Notes under the pieces: model-generated
What the model saw: only the letters and a program-made list of their open reading frames with translations
What the model was told of the DNA's origin: nothing
Database searches by the model: none
Translations under genes and position numbers: made by a program
Shown here: piece by piece, positions 25,117 through 32,965 of the stretch
Layout of the letters: every line of letters begins with the position of its first letter
Numbering within the stretch: the stretch's first letter is position 1
Assembly (NCBI GenBank): GCA_002719955.1
Contig: PBFW01000008.1
Coordinates: 129,886 to 193,885, forward strand
Length of the DNA stretch: 64,000 nucleotides
Reading direction: 5' to 3'
From: Deltaproteobacteria bacterium
GTDB taxonomy: Bacteria; Myxococcota_A; UBA9160; UBA4427

Positions 25117-26727
25117 ATGGCCGATTTTCATTACCAGGAAATGTTCGAGTTCGGTACCGACGACACCCGATATCGCAAGCTCGGCGATGCTGGCGTCTCT
25201 ACGGTCGAGATCGACGGCCGCGAGATCCTCAAGGTCGAACCCGAGGCGCTCGCGTCGCTCGCATCGGCTGCGATCCGCGACGTCTCGCATCTGCTCCGGC
25301 CCAGCCATCTCGCCCAGCTCGCCAAGATCCTGGAGGACCCCGAGGCCTCGGACAACGACCGATTCGTCGCGCTCGAGTTGATGAAGAACGCGAATATCGC
25401 GGCGGGCATGGTCCTGCCCTCCTGCCAAGACACTGGGACCGCGATCGTTATGGGCAAGAAGGGCCAGGATGTCTGGGTGAATGGGAACGACGAGGAAGCC
25501 CTCTCGCGCGGTATCCACAAGACCTATACCGAGACGAATCTCCGCTATAGCCAGCTGGCCCCGATCGACATGTACCAGGAAAAGAATACGAGTTCGAATC
25601 TTCCGGCGCAGCTCGACCTCTACGCGACGGAAGGGGACGAGTACAGATTCCTCTTCGTGACAAAGGGGGGTGGATCCGCCAATAAATCGCTGCTCTTTCA
25701 GGAGACGAAGGCGCTGTTGAACCCCGAATCGATGAAGCAATTCTTCATCGACAAGATCAAGATGCTCGGAACCGCGGCTTGTCCGCCTTATCATTTGGCG
25801 ATCGTGGTCGGTGGGACCTCAGCGGAGACCACGCTCAAGACGGTCAAGCTCGCGAGTTGCCACTATCTCGACAATCTTCCGACCTCGGGAAACGAACATG
25901 GTCGCGCCTTCCGCGACGTCGAACTCGAAGAGCAGGTCCTGCAGCTCACCCGCGACGTCGGGATCGGCGCTCAATTCGGGGGGAAATATTTCTGTCACGA
26001 TGTGCGCGTGATCCGCTTGCCTCGGCACGGGGCCTCGTGTCCAGTGGGGATAGGCGTTTCCTGTTCGGCGGATCGACAGATCAAGGGCAAGATCACCAAA
26101 GAGGGTGTATTCCTCGAGCAACTCGAGACGGATCCCGCGCGCTTCATGCCCGACCTAGTCGCCCACGAACTCACGCGCGAGCCGGTGGAGATCAACCTGG
26201 ATCGGCCGATGGCGGACGTCCTCACCGACCTCTCGCGGTTTCCCGTGACGACGCAGCTCTCGCTGACGGGCACCATCGTCGTCGCCCGCGACATCGCCCA
26301 TGCGAAACTCAAGGAGCGGCTCGACGCGGGAGAAGACCTGCCCCAATACTTCAAGGATCATGCGGTGTACTACGCGGGACCCGCGAAGACGCCAGAGGGC
26401 TATGTCTCGGGATCCTTCGGTCCTACGACCGCCGGTCGGATGGATGCCTATGTCGATCTCTTCCAGTCTCGCGGCGGATCGATGGTCATGCTCGCGAAGG
26501 GCAATCGCTCGCAGCAGGTGACCGACGCGTGTGAGCGTCACGGCGGATTCTATCTCGGTTCGATCGGTGGCCCGGCTGCGATCCTCGCGAAGAACTGCAT
26601 CAAGAGCGTCGCGATCCAGGAATACGAAGAACTCGGGATGGAGGCGATCTGGCGAATCGAGGTCAAGGATTTTCCCGCCTTCATCATCGTCGACGACAAG
26701 GGCAACGATTTTTTTGCGCAGTTCTAG
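25117..26727 (+). CDS. Class I fumarate hydratase ([4Fe-4S])
   Basis: A 536-residue fumarase of the FumA/FumB single-chain type that interconverts fumarate and malate in the TCA cycle. The alpha-type domain carries [22 protein letters not shown] with the first cluster Cys. Further cluster cysteines lie in [21 protein letters not shown]. The beta-type domain begins at about residue 350 and contains [47 protein letters not shown], and the C-terminal [22 protein letters not shown] precedes the ATG. The cluster is oxygen-sensitive. No class II fumarase is seen in this window. A hairpin-T terminator lies about 220 bases downstream. Confidence 0.93.
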   Translation: MADFHYQEMFEFGTDDTRYRKLGDAGVSTVEIDGREILKVEPEALASLASAAIRDVSHLLRPSHLAQLAKILEDPEASDNDRFVALELMKNANIAAGMVLPSCQDTGTAIVMGKKGQDVWVNGNDEEALSRGIHKTYTETNLRYSQLAPIDMYQEKNTSSNLPAQLDLYATEGDEYRFLFVTKGGGSANKSLLFQETKALLNPESMKQFFIDKIKMLGTAACPPYHLAIVVGGTSAETTLKTVKLASCHYLDNLPTSGNEHGRAFRDVELEEQVLQLTRDVGIGAQFGGKYFCHDVRVIRLPRHGASCPVGIGVSCSADRQIKGKITKEGVFLEQLETDPARFMPDLVAHELTREPVEINLDRPMADVLTDLSRFPVTTQLSLTGTIVVARDIAHAKLKERLDAGEDLPQYFKDHAVYYAGPAKTPEGYVSGSFGPTTAGRMDAYVDLFQSRGGSMVMLAKGNRSQQVTDACERHGGFYLGSIGGPAAILAKNCIKSVAIQEYEELGMEAIWRIEVKDFPAFIIVDDKGNDFFAQF

Positions 26728-26946
26728 GACGTCTGCGGCGTTCCCGAATGGCCCGGTCGCGGGCGGCTCTGCGGCGGTCGCTGAGTCCGCCCTGGGCGAG
26801 TTCGGCAGGCGAGGCGAAGACGTCAGGCAACCGGTGTGCGGAAACGCTGCGGTTCCGGCGGTCCAGGGGGGGGCTTGGGTTTTTCCCGTCACCTCCGCTC
26901 GTCCTCCAAGTACTCACTCTGCAAGATGAGCAGCAAATCGATCTCA

Positions 26947-26965
26947 GGCCGAATGCGGCCTTTTT
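26947..26965 (+). terminator. Short intrinsic terminator after fumarase
   Basis: GGCCG-AATG-CGGCC followed by five T. A compact GC hairpin with a four-base loop, about 220 bases beyond the fumarase stop on the same strand. Confidence 0.6.
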
Positions 26966-27027
26966 CGTTGTTGCGAATGAGTTGAAAAGAGGAGTGGCGT
27001 GTCCACAAGCGGGACACGTGAGGCGAG

Positions 27028-27171
27028 ATGACGCGCGCATTGCTTTGGGTTCGATACGGGTTCTGTACCTGTCTTGGTCTGGCTCTGATCTGTTTGGCTG
27101 CGGTTTCCGTGTCCGACCCGGATCCAGAAGCATCGTCCATTGCGCGGACCGACTCCCTTCCTCGGGTGTGA
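27028..27171 (+). CDS. Possible 47-residue membrane peptide
   Basis: A short frame encoding MTRALLWVRYGFCTCLG, then a hydrophobic run LALICLAAVSVS and a polar end PDPEASSIARTDSLPRV. It reads like a signal or single membrane helix. It lies between two terminator-like hairpins. The ribosome-binding site (GAGGCGAG) is weak and no family is recognised, so it could be chance. Confidence 0.25.
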   Translation: MTRALLWVRYGFCTCLGLALICLAAVSVSDPDPEASSIARTDSLPRV

Positions 27172-27237
27172 TGCGAAGGCCCGCCGCCGACGCTCGCAGA
27201 GCCCCCGACTCAGGTCCATCACTCCCTGGATGGACCG

Positions 27238-27276
27238 CCGCCCCATCGCGCCTCGAGCGTTGGGGCGGTTTTTTTT
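27238..27276 (+). terminator. Strong intrinsic terminator
   Basis: CCGCCCCA and TGGGGCGG form a perfect 8-base-pair stem around a 15-base loop, followed by eight T (27269-27276). It lies about 70 bases before the SpoU methylase gene and would isolate that gene from upstream transcription, or end a short unit that contains the small ORF at 27028. Confidence 0.85.
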
Positions 27277-27344
27277 GGGGGGGCCGGCGAGCGTGCTGAG
27301 GCGATGATCGTTGCGCGCGAGCACCTTTGTGCTTCGCTCGCGCG

Positions 27345-28214
27345 ATGCAATTCGATCGAATCGGCGATTTCGAGGACCCTCGGATCGGGGATTACCAGAA
27401 CCTGAAGGAGGTGCGCCTCGCGGTGGACCGGCGCCGCTTCATGGTGGAGGGCCGCGTCAACCTACGCGTGCTGCTCGAGCACTCGACCTTCGCGCCGGAC
27501 TCGATCCTGTTGAGCGATCGTGCGCGTGCGACGATGGAAGAGGAGTTGGTGAGCCTCGCTCCCACATGCCCCGTCTATGTCGCGAATCAGGCGGTGCTCG
27601 ATCGCATCGTGGGTTTCCCGATTCATCGCGGTTGCCTCGCCGCTTGTCGCCGCCCGGAGGGGCTGGATCCGATGGCGCTGGCCCGGGATCTGCTCGAGGT
27701 CGAAGCAGCCCCGCGGATCGTCGTCGTCGAAAACATCACGAATCACGACAATATGGGCGGGATCTTTCGCAACGCCATGGGGCTGGGCGGGCGGGCGGTC
27801 CTTTTGTGCCCGCGCTCGGTCGATCCGCTCTATCGCAAGGCGATCCGCACCTCGATGGGCGGGAGCCTGGTTCTGCCCTTTGCGCGTACCGCGGATCTGG
27901 CGCAACTGCTCGACGCCTTGCGGAAGCTGGGTTTCGAGATCCTCGCCCTCGATCCCGCGCCGGAGAGCGTCGATCTCGACGGTCTCGTGGCCCGTGAGAT
28001 CGGGCCCGTCGCGTTGCTGCTGGGGACCGAGGGCCCGGGTCTCAGCGAGATGGCGCTCGCGCTGGCGGATCGCAGGGTACGCATCGCGATGGAGTCCGGA
28101 GTCGACTCCCTGAACGTTTCGGTGGCGGCGGGGATTGCGCTTCATCGTCTGCGCGTTCAAGATTCGGACACGAAGAAGTCCGGCCTTTCAGTGGGCTGCG
28201 CGGGGAGCGAATAA
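27345..28214 (+). CDS. SpoU/TrmH-family RNA 2'-O-ribose methyltransferase
   Basis: A 289-residue SPOUT (alpha/beta-knot) methyltransferase that uses SAM to methylate a ribose 2'-OH in tRNA or rRNA. An N-terminal substrate-binding region (RRRFMVEGRVNLRVLLEHS) precedes the knot. The three SpoU motifs are visible: ENITNHDNMGGIFRNAMGLG (motif 1 with the catalytic Asn/Arg region), LLLGTEGPGLSEM (motif 2), and DSLNVSVAAGIALHRL (motif 3). The ATG at 27345 is chosen over an upstream TTG. It is followed after four bases by an amidotransferase gene. The target nucleotide cannot be predicted. Confidence 0.88.
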   Translation: MQFDRIGDFEDPRIGDYQNLKEVRLAVDRRRFMVEGRVNLRVLLEHSTFAPDSILLSDRARATMEEELVSLAPTCPVYVANQAVLDRIVGFPIHRGCLAACRRPEGLDPMALARDLLEVEAAPRIVVVENITNHDNMGGIFRNAMGLGGRAVLLCPRSVDPLYRKAIRTSMGGSLVLPFARTADLAQLLDALRKLGFEILALDPAPESVDLDGLVAREIGPVALLLGTEGPGLSEMALALADRRVRIAMESGVDSLNVSVAAGIALHRLRVQDSDTKKSGLSVGCAGSE

Positions 28215-28218
28215 CGAG

Positions 28219-28959
28219 ATGCTGCAGGAAGATGCGATTCTCGTGCTCAAGACCGGTGAGGCGCTCTCCGAGGTCAGAGCGCATTGTGGAGACTTCGAGG
28301 ACTGGATCGCGCGGGGGCTCGGCCGCGCCACCGAAGAGGTCGCTGTCGCCGCCGTCTACGAGGGCGACCCCCTGCCGCCGACCGAGTCGATCAGAGCTGT
28401 GATCGTGACCGGTTCGCCCGCGATGGTGACCGCTCGTGCGGATTGGAGTGAAGTCTCGGCGCGTTGGCTCGCACGCATCGTCGAAGGCGACATGATTCCG
28501 GTTCTCGGCCTCTGCTATGGCCATCAGCTGATCGCTCATGGTCTGGGCGGAGAGGTCGGTTCGAATCCGCGTGGACGTGAGATGGGGACGGTGGATGTGG
28601 TTCTTCCGGAGCACGGAATCGACGCAGATCCGCTCTTCGAGACAGGTGTCTTTCCGGGCCACATGTCACATGTCGAATCGGTGCTCATTGCCCCGCGTGA
28701 TGCGAGAGTCATCGGGACGACGGCGATCGAAGAGCACGCGGTCCTTCAATTCGGTCCGCGTCAATGGGGTGTCCAATTCCATCCCGAGTTCGACCGCGAG
28801 ATCATGCGGCGTTATGTCGAAGCGCGGCGCGAGATCCTGATCGGTGAGGGGTTCGATCCGGATGCGTTGATCGATGCTGCGGTCGAGACGCCCGTGTTGA
28901 CTCGCATACTCGAGAGATTTGCGGGGATGGTGGATCGGGGTCCAGCGGATCCGGTGTGA
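28219..28959 (+). CDS. Class I glutamine amidotransferase-like protein
   Basis: A 246-residue GATase1 domain protein similar to the amidotransferase half of GMP synthase. The triad is visible: Cys in VLGLCYGHQLIAHGLGGEV, and His/Glu in WGVQFHPEFDREIM. The first strand reads ILVLKTGEA, and VTGSPAMVTA precedes the Cys motif. It lacks a synthetase domain, so it may be a stand-alone glutaminase acting on small amines or gamma-glutamyl compounds. The open frame starts 28 codons earlier, inside trmH, but the ATG at 28219 fits the family. Its 3' third is overlapped on the opposite strand by the run-on frame of the PilZ gene. Confidence 0.85.
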   Translation: MLQEDAILVLKTGEALSEVRAHCGDFEDWIARGLGRATEEVAVAAVYEGDPLPPTESIRAVIVTGSPAMVTARADWSEVSARWLARIVEGDMIPVLGLCYGHQLIAHGLGGEVGSNPRGREMGTVDVVLPEHGIDADPLFETGVFPGHMSHVESVLIAPRDARVIGTTAIEEHAVLQFGPRQWGVQFHPEFDREIMRRYVEARREILIGEGFDPDALIDAAVETPVLTRILERFAGMVDRGPADPV

Positions 28960-29687
28960 TTTTGTCGTGCTGTCGTGCCCGGTCCTAATGCTGAGGTCGC
29001 TCGTCGAGATCCGGGCTTTCGCGCGACGCCGACGAACCTGCTCGCGATAGACCCAGCGCAGGAGTTGGGATCGGTGATCCTCGCCGAGCCCGACGAATTC
29101 GAAGGCCACGCTCGGTTTGGTCGATCTCTCGGGGAGGTCTTCCATCGACCGGGTGATCCACGCCGGAAGTTCGAAGCAGGGCGAACTCGGCAATTCGAAA
29201 TGGCAGATCACGTCTTCGTCCGGATCCCAGTCGCCGTCCGATTCGAAACGGATGCCGCCGGCAGAGACGTCGAGGAGTTGCTGGAGGCAGTCGTCGTCAG
29301 ATTCGGCGCTCGGCTCGTTGTCGGCCGAGGGGCGGGTGGCGAGCCGCACGACGCGCACCTGCAGCCCCTGCGCGGAAATGCGCACGAAGGCGCGCTGTTG
29401 GACTCGCTCCCAGAGTGGATCCAGTTTGAGTGCAAAGGTCTCGCGGGAACTCGCGAAGACGGTCGCCCGGGTCACGTAGCGTGCGTCGTTCGGCACAGGA
29501 GATTCCACGATCCGTGTTTGACCGCGCCCGATGGGGTCACAGCGGCCGACGAACCAATGATTTCCGGTGCTCACCTGATCGACGGCTGCGATCATCGGGA
29601 AGCCGCCGGCGGGGCCGTCGGGGGGGGGATTACGAGGTCTCCGGCCTCGACCATGATCCGCCGTGAATTGGGGCTGGACTCTTCCAT
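28666..29687 (-). pseudogene. PilZ/flagellar-brake-like protein with a frameshift in a poly-C tract
   Basis: Two-domain YcgR-like c-di-GMP effector. The natural start is the ATG at 29687, preceded by AGGTGG, giving MEESSPNSRRIMVEAGDLVI. This frame then meets nine C (minus strand, 29630-29638) and ends after a few codons. In the other frame, PPPDGPAGGFPMIAAVDQV continues without a break, so ten C would restore one protein. The N-terminal brake domain (YVTRATVFASSRETFALKLDP) and PilZ domain are otherwise intact: RAFVR is the RxxxR motif and DVSAGG the D/NxSxxG motif. The expected end is near 29000, but no stop occurs and the frame runs about 290 bases antisense into the amidotransferase gene. 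A mutated, phase-variable or mis-sequenced gene are all possible. Confidence 0.65.
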
Positions 29688-29874
29688 GATCCACCTAGTC
29701 AGGGGTTCCCGCCGGAGCGGTGAGCAACCGAACCGATCCCGGATCCCCTTTTTCGGTCTTCTGGGGATCGTCGTGAGCCAGATTCAAGGAGTCATGATCC
29801 CGCGGGGCGACGCCCGAATCCGCCTCGGCGCTCTTGCAACGACTCTGGAGATGCCCGCAGCGCTTCGCTTCTCG

Positions 29875-29900
29875 ACTTTGAGAGTGATAACTCTTAAAGT
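29875..29900. promoter_or_regulatory. 26-base dyad upstream of the MerR gene
   Basis: Half-sites ACTTT and AGAGT, a central GATA, then ACTCT and AAAGT form an extended near-perfect inverted repeat ending six bases before the merR ATG. MerR-family dimers bind dyads of about this length placed in their own promoter, so this is the likely autoregulatory site controlling merR and the men operon. Confidence 0.65.
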
Positions 29901-29906
29901 CATCGC

Positions 29907-30704
29907 ATGGAACTTCGAGTTGCTGAACTCGCCGAAGCCGCAGGGGTCGGCATAGACACCGTCCGCTTCTATCAGGCTCGCGGCTTGATCCCTGCGCCGA
30001 CGCGTCGCGGGCGTTTCGCGATCTACTCCGCCGACCACCTGGAGCGGGTCCGCCGGATCCGGTCGCTTGTGGAGGCTGGTTTCAGTCTGGCCCAGATCCG
30101 ACGCCTTCTCGAGGACGAGACGGTCGACCCTCCGCTCGGGGCGGCGAATCCCCCTTCGCCGGGTCACCGGTCCCCCCGGGCGGAGGACAGGGGGCTGCTC
30201 GAGGCCCTCGCCGATCAGAGCGTCGGCGACGGCACTCTTTCCCGATCGGAGCTGGCCCTCGAAACGGGTGTGCCGGAGGCGCTGATCGCCTCCGCGATCC
30301 AGGCCCGATTGATCCAGCCCCTCGAGATTCGGGGTGAGGAGCGATTCCCTCGATCGGATCTCGAGATGGTCGTCGCGGCGCTCGAGATCCTCGGGATGGG
30401 GATGCCACTCGATCGCCTTCTCGAACTCGCCGCTCGGCACGCCACCAACGTCGATCGGCTCGCCGAGCAGGCGATCGACCTTTTCGATGATCACGTGCGC
30501 AAGCCCCGAGGCGAGGACGAAGAGAGCGTGCGGCGCGCCTTCGAACGGTTGCTTCCGCAGGCGACACAGATCGTCGCTCTGCATTTCCAGAGAACCGTCG
30601 TGGCTCGGGCGCTCGCGCGCCTGCGGGGCCGTGGCGAAGAGAGCGCCCTCGAAAAGGCGCTCGAAGTGACCCAGGCGGCAAGATTGGAGGTTCAGTGGCG
30701 TTAG
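29907..30704 (+). CDS. MerR-family regulator with two HTH units, heading the men operon
   Basis: A 265-residue regulator. Residues 1-70 are a canonical MerR winged HTH: LRVAELAEAAGVGIDTVRFYQARGLIP, then FAIYSADHLERVRRIRSLVEAGFSLAQIRRLL. A Pro-rich linker follows. Residues 108-175 resemble a second, diverged MerR-type HTH (LSRSELALETGVPEALIASA, then ERFPRSDLEMVVAALEILGMGMPLDRLLEL). The C-terminal 90 residues are helical with no recognisable cofactor site and no B12-binding motif. Its 3' end overlaps menG by 10 bases, so it is translationally coupled to menaquinone synthesis. Inducer unknown; a redox or quinone-linked signal is plausible but unproven. Confidence 0.85.
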   Translation: MELRVAELAEAAGVGIDTVRFYQARGLIPAPTRRGRFAIYSADHLERVRRIRSLVEAGFSLAQIRRLLEDETVDPPLGAANPPSPGHRSPRAEDRGLLEALADQSVGDGTLSRSELALETGVPEALIASAIQARLIQPLEIRGEERFPRSDLEMVVAALEILGMGMPLDRLLELAARHATNVDRLAEQAIDLFDDHVRKPRGEDEESVRRAFERLLPQATQIVALHFQRTVVARALARLRGRGEESALEKALEVTQAARLEVQWR

Positions 30705-31423
30705 GCGATCTGCCGTCGGGCGAGGAAAAACGTGTTCGGGTGCGCGAAATGTTCGACCGGATCGCTCCCCGTTATGACGCGCTCAATCGAGTGATGTCGG
30801 TCGGAATGGATCAGCGTTGGCGCCGCCGGGCGCTCGACAAGATCGCTGTCGGCCCCGGTGATCTCGTCGTTGACCTCGCCTGTGGGACCGGTGATTTCTG
30901 TGGGCTCGTCGAGGAACGTGGGGCGGAGGTGATCGGTGTCGATTTCGCCTTGCGAATGTTGAAGCAGGGGCGCAGCCGAGGGCTCGATTCCAGATCCGTC
31001 CAGGGCGACGGCGAGTGGCTGCCCTTCCGATCGGGCTCGGTCGACGTGGTGACCTGTGGTTTCGCACTGCGCAATTTTGTCTCCCTCGGCGGTGTGATGA
31101 ATCAGATCGCCCGGATCCTCAAACCCGGCGGGCGCGCTGCGCTGATCGACGTCGATCGACCCACATGGGGTCCCGTGCGGGTGGCCCATTCGCTCTACTT
31201 TGATCGCATCATCCCCCTGGTCGGGGGACTCGTTTCCGATCGAAAGGCCTATCGATATCTGCCACAGTCGACCGCGTATCTTCCGCCGCCGGACCAGTTG
31301 CGGGAGATGATGTCAGCGGCCGGTTTTCTCGAGGTCGGTCGAGAGAGTCTCTTCTTGGGATCGGCGCAGATCCTGACCGGCGTTCGAGGGCCTCTCGCGC
31401 CATTGGGAGGAGCCCTCTCGTGA
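30695..31423 (+). CDS. menG: Demethylmenaquinone methyltransferase
   Basis: A 242-residue class I SAM methyltransferase (MenG/UbiE) that C-methylates demethylmenaquinone in the last step of menaquinone synthesis. It contains VREMFDRIAPRYDALNRVMSVGMDQRWRRR (family signature), the SAM site LVVDLACGTGDFCGLVEERGAEVIGVDFA, VDVVTCGFALRNFVSLGGVM, and RILKPGGRAALIDVDRP. The GTG at 30695 follows TGGAGG and lies inside the end of merR. Its stop overlaps the menF GTG by 4 bases. The placement with the other men genes favours the menaquinone over the ubiquinone role. Confidence 0.92.
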   Translation: MALGDLPSGEEKRVRVREMFDRIAPRYDALNRVMSVGMDQRWRRRALDKIAVGPGDLVVDLACGTGDFCGLVEERGAEVIGVDFALRMLKQGRSRGLDSRSVQGDGEWLPFRSGSVDVVTCGFALRNFVSLGGVMNQIARILKPGGRAALIDVDRPTWGPVRVAHSLYFDRIIPLVGGLVSDRKAYRYLPQSTAYLPPPDQLREMMSAAGFLEVGRESLFLGSAQILTGVRGPLAPLGGALS

Positions 31424-32964
31424 GTGGGGAGAACGAAGCGGAAGGCGGTGAACTCGGTCTGAATGAGGCGCGTCAGGTCGCTCGGGCGGTCGAGCGGGCG
31501 CGAGAGGCGGGTCGGACCCGTTGGGTCGCGTTTGTGGTCGATGCCCGGGTTGGACTGCGTTTCGAACACTCGCTCAGATGTTATGCCAGTGCGGGAAAGC
31601 GTGATCGCTTCTTGTGGAATCGGAGCGAATCCGGTGATTTCAGCGTCTGCTGGGGAGTGGCCGACGAAATCGAGAGTGCGGGTGTGGGCCGATTCCGCGA
31701 CGTGCGCGCCTGGTCCGAGGAGATCCGCGCTCGAATCGATTGGATCGGTGATGCGAGACCGGCCACGGCGGCCACCTTCTTTGGTGGATTCGGCTTCGAA
31801 GCCGAGTCTCGCGGGTCGGCCGAGTGGAAGGCTTTCCCCGCCGCGCGCTTTTTTCTGCCCGAGGTGATCACGGAGAGTCGCGAAGGGAGAACGCGCGGAG
31901 TCTTCATCGCGAGGGTCGAGCCCAGTTCGAGTGTGGAATCGGTGGTCTCCGATCTGCGTGCGCGCCGAGCGGAACTCCAGCGGATCGGTCGGTGCGGTGT
32001 CGCCTCGGACCGCGAAGCGTTTTCCGAAACCGAGGCCCCGGAGTCGGTCGCGCAAGACCCGACGTCACTCGACGATTGGCCGGCGGGCCCTGAGTATCGG
32101 GTTCGCGCCGATCGCAGCCACGGGATATTTTGTGCCCAGGTCAGGACCGCGCTCGACGCATTTACGGGAGGTGAGCTTTCGAAGGTCGTTCTCGCGCGCT
32201 CGCTCTCCATCGACCACGACGACGCTCTCGATGTCTCCGCCTTCCTCGGTCGACTGCACGTGCTCTACCCGACCTGCACATTGATCGCGATGGGCCGGGG
32301 GGAGGATACGTTCCTTGCGGCGACTCCGGAGACATTGATTCGGGTGAGCGATGGCGCGGTCGAGACAACGGCCCTCGCGGGCTCCGCCCCGCGCGGGCGT
32401 CATCCGGAGGAGGATCGGACGCTCGCTGAGCGGTTGTTGTCGAGTTCCAAGGAGCGTTCGGAACACGCGCATGTCGTCGAGGCGATCCGCGGGGTTCTAG
32501 AGGGGGCTTGTGGATCGCTTGAGATTCCCGAGGTGCCAGCCCTTCGACCCCTCCTCGGGATCCAGCACCTAGAGACGCCGATTCGCGGCCGCTTGAAGTC
32601 CGGCATGGAATCCGAGGCCGAGTCCGATGCGCTCACCCTCGTCGAAGCGCTTCATCCGACGCCAGCGGTCGGGGGAGCTCCCCGTGCCGCAGCGGAGGAT
32701 TTTCTGCATCGTTTCGAAAGGCTCGATCGCGGATGGTATGCCGCTCCCATCGGATGGCTCGACAGCCAGGGGGGTGGGGACTTTAGCGTTGCGCTTCGCT
32801 CGGGTCTGATTCGAAACGGGATCGCTGAGCCGGGTCGGTCGGGAGCGAGCCGGGCACTGCTCTTCGCTGGCGCTGGGATCGTCGAGGGATCGGATCCGGA
32901 AGAAGAACTCATCGAGACCCGCATCAAACTTCGAGCGCTGCTCGCGCCTCTGACGGAGATCTGA
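31420..32964 (+). CDS. menF: Isochorismate synthase
   Basis: A 514-residue chorismate-utilising enzyme that converts chorismate to isochorismate, the first committed step of the pathway. The C-terminal catalytic domain shows ALDAFTGGELSKVVLARSLSI, FLAATPETLIRVSDGAVETTALAGSAPRG, HLETPIRGRL, then LVEALHPTPAVGGAPRAAA and the metal-binding end LLFAGAGIVEGSDPEEELIETRIKL. The N-terminal half is diverged, as usual. The GTG is preceded by GGGAGGAG and overlaps the menG stop. GTP-like or anthranilate/salicylate specificities are less likely because menD follows directly. Confidence 0.9.
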   Translation: MSGENEAEGGELGLNEARQVARAVERAREAGRTRWVAFVVDARVGLRFEHSLRCYASAGKRDRFLWNRSESGDFSVCWGVADEIESAGVGRFRDVRAWSEEIRARIDWIGDARPATAATFFGGFGFEAESRGSAEWKAFPAARFFLPEVITESREGRTRGVFIARVEPSSSVESVVSDLRARRAELQRIGRCGVASDREAFSETEAPESVAQDPTSLDDWPAGPEYRVRADRSHGIFCAQVRTALDAFTGGELSKVVLARSLSIDHDDALDVSAFLGRLHVLYPTCTLIAMGRGEDTFLAATPETLIRVSDGAVETTALAGSAPRGRHPEEDRTLAERLLSSSKERSEHAHVVEAIRGVLEGACGSLEIPEVPALRPLLGIQHLETPIRGRLKSGMESEAESDALTLVEALHPTPAVGGAPRAAAEDFLHRFERLDRGWYAAPIGWLDSQGGGDFSVALRSGLIRNGIAEPGRSGASRALLFAGAGIVEGSDPEEELIETRIKLRALLAPLTEI

Positions 32965-32965
32965 G

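Larger units (their letters stand above)
26728..27344. other. Long non-coding stretch between fumarase and trmH-like gene
   Basis: About 620 bases holding two terminator-like hairpins (listed separately) and a possible 47-codon membrane ORF at 27028-27171. Poly-G runs occur (eight G near 26865, seven to nine G just after the second terminator). A minus-strand frame shows two CxxC pairs (LTCPACGH and SICCSSC) resembling a zinc ribbon, but it has no good start or family match. No tRNA or known riboswitch could be recognised. Confidence 0.4.

Noticed and set aside
26684-27133. Minus-strand frame with CPACGH and CCSSC pairs resembling a zinc ribbon
   Set aside because: The two pairs are badly spaced for a known zinc ribbon, the rest is low-complexity, and the terminator hairpin lies inside it.
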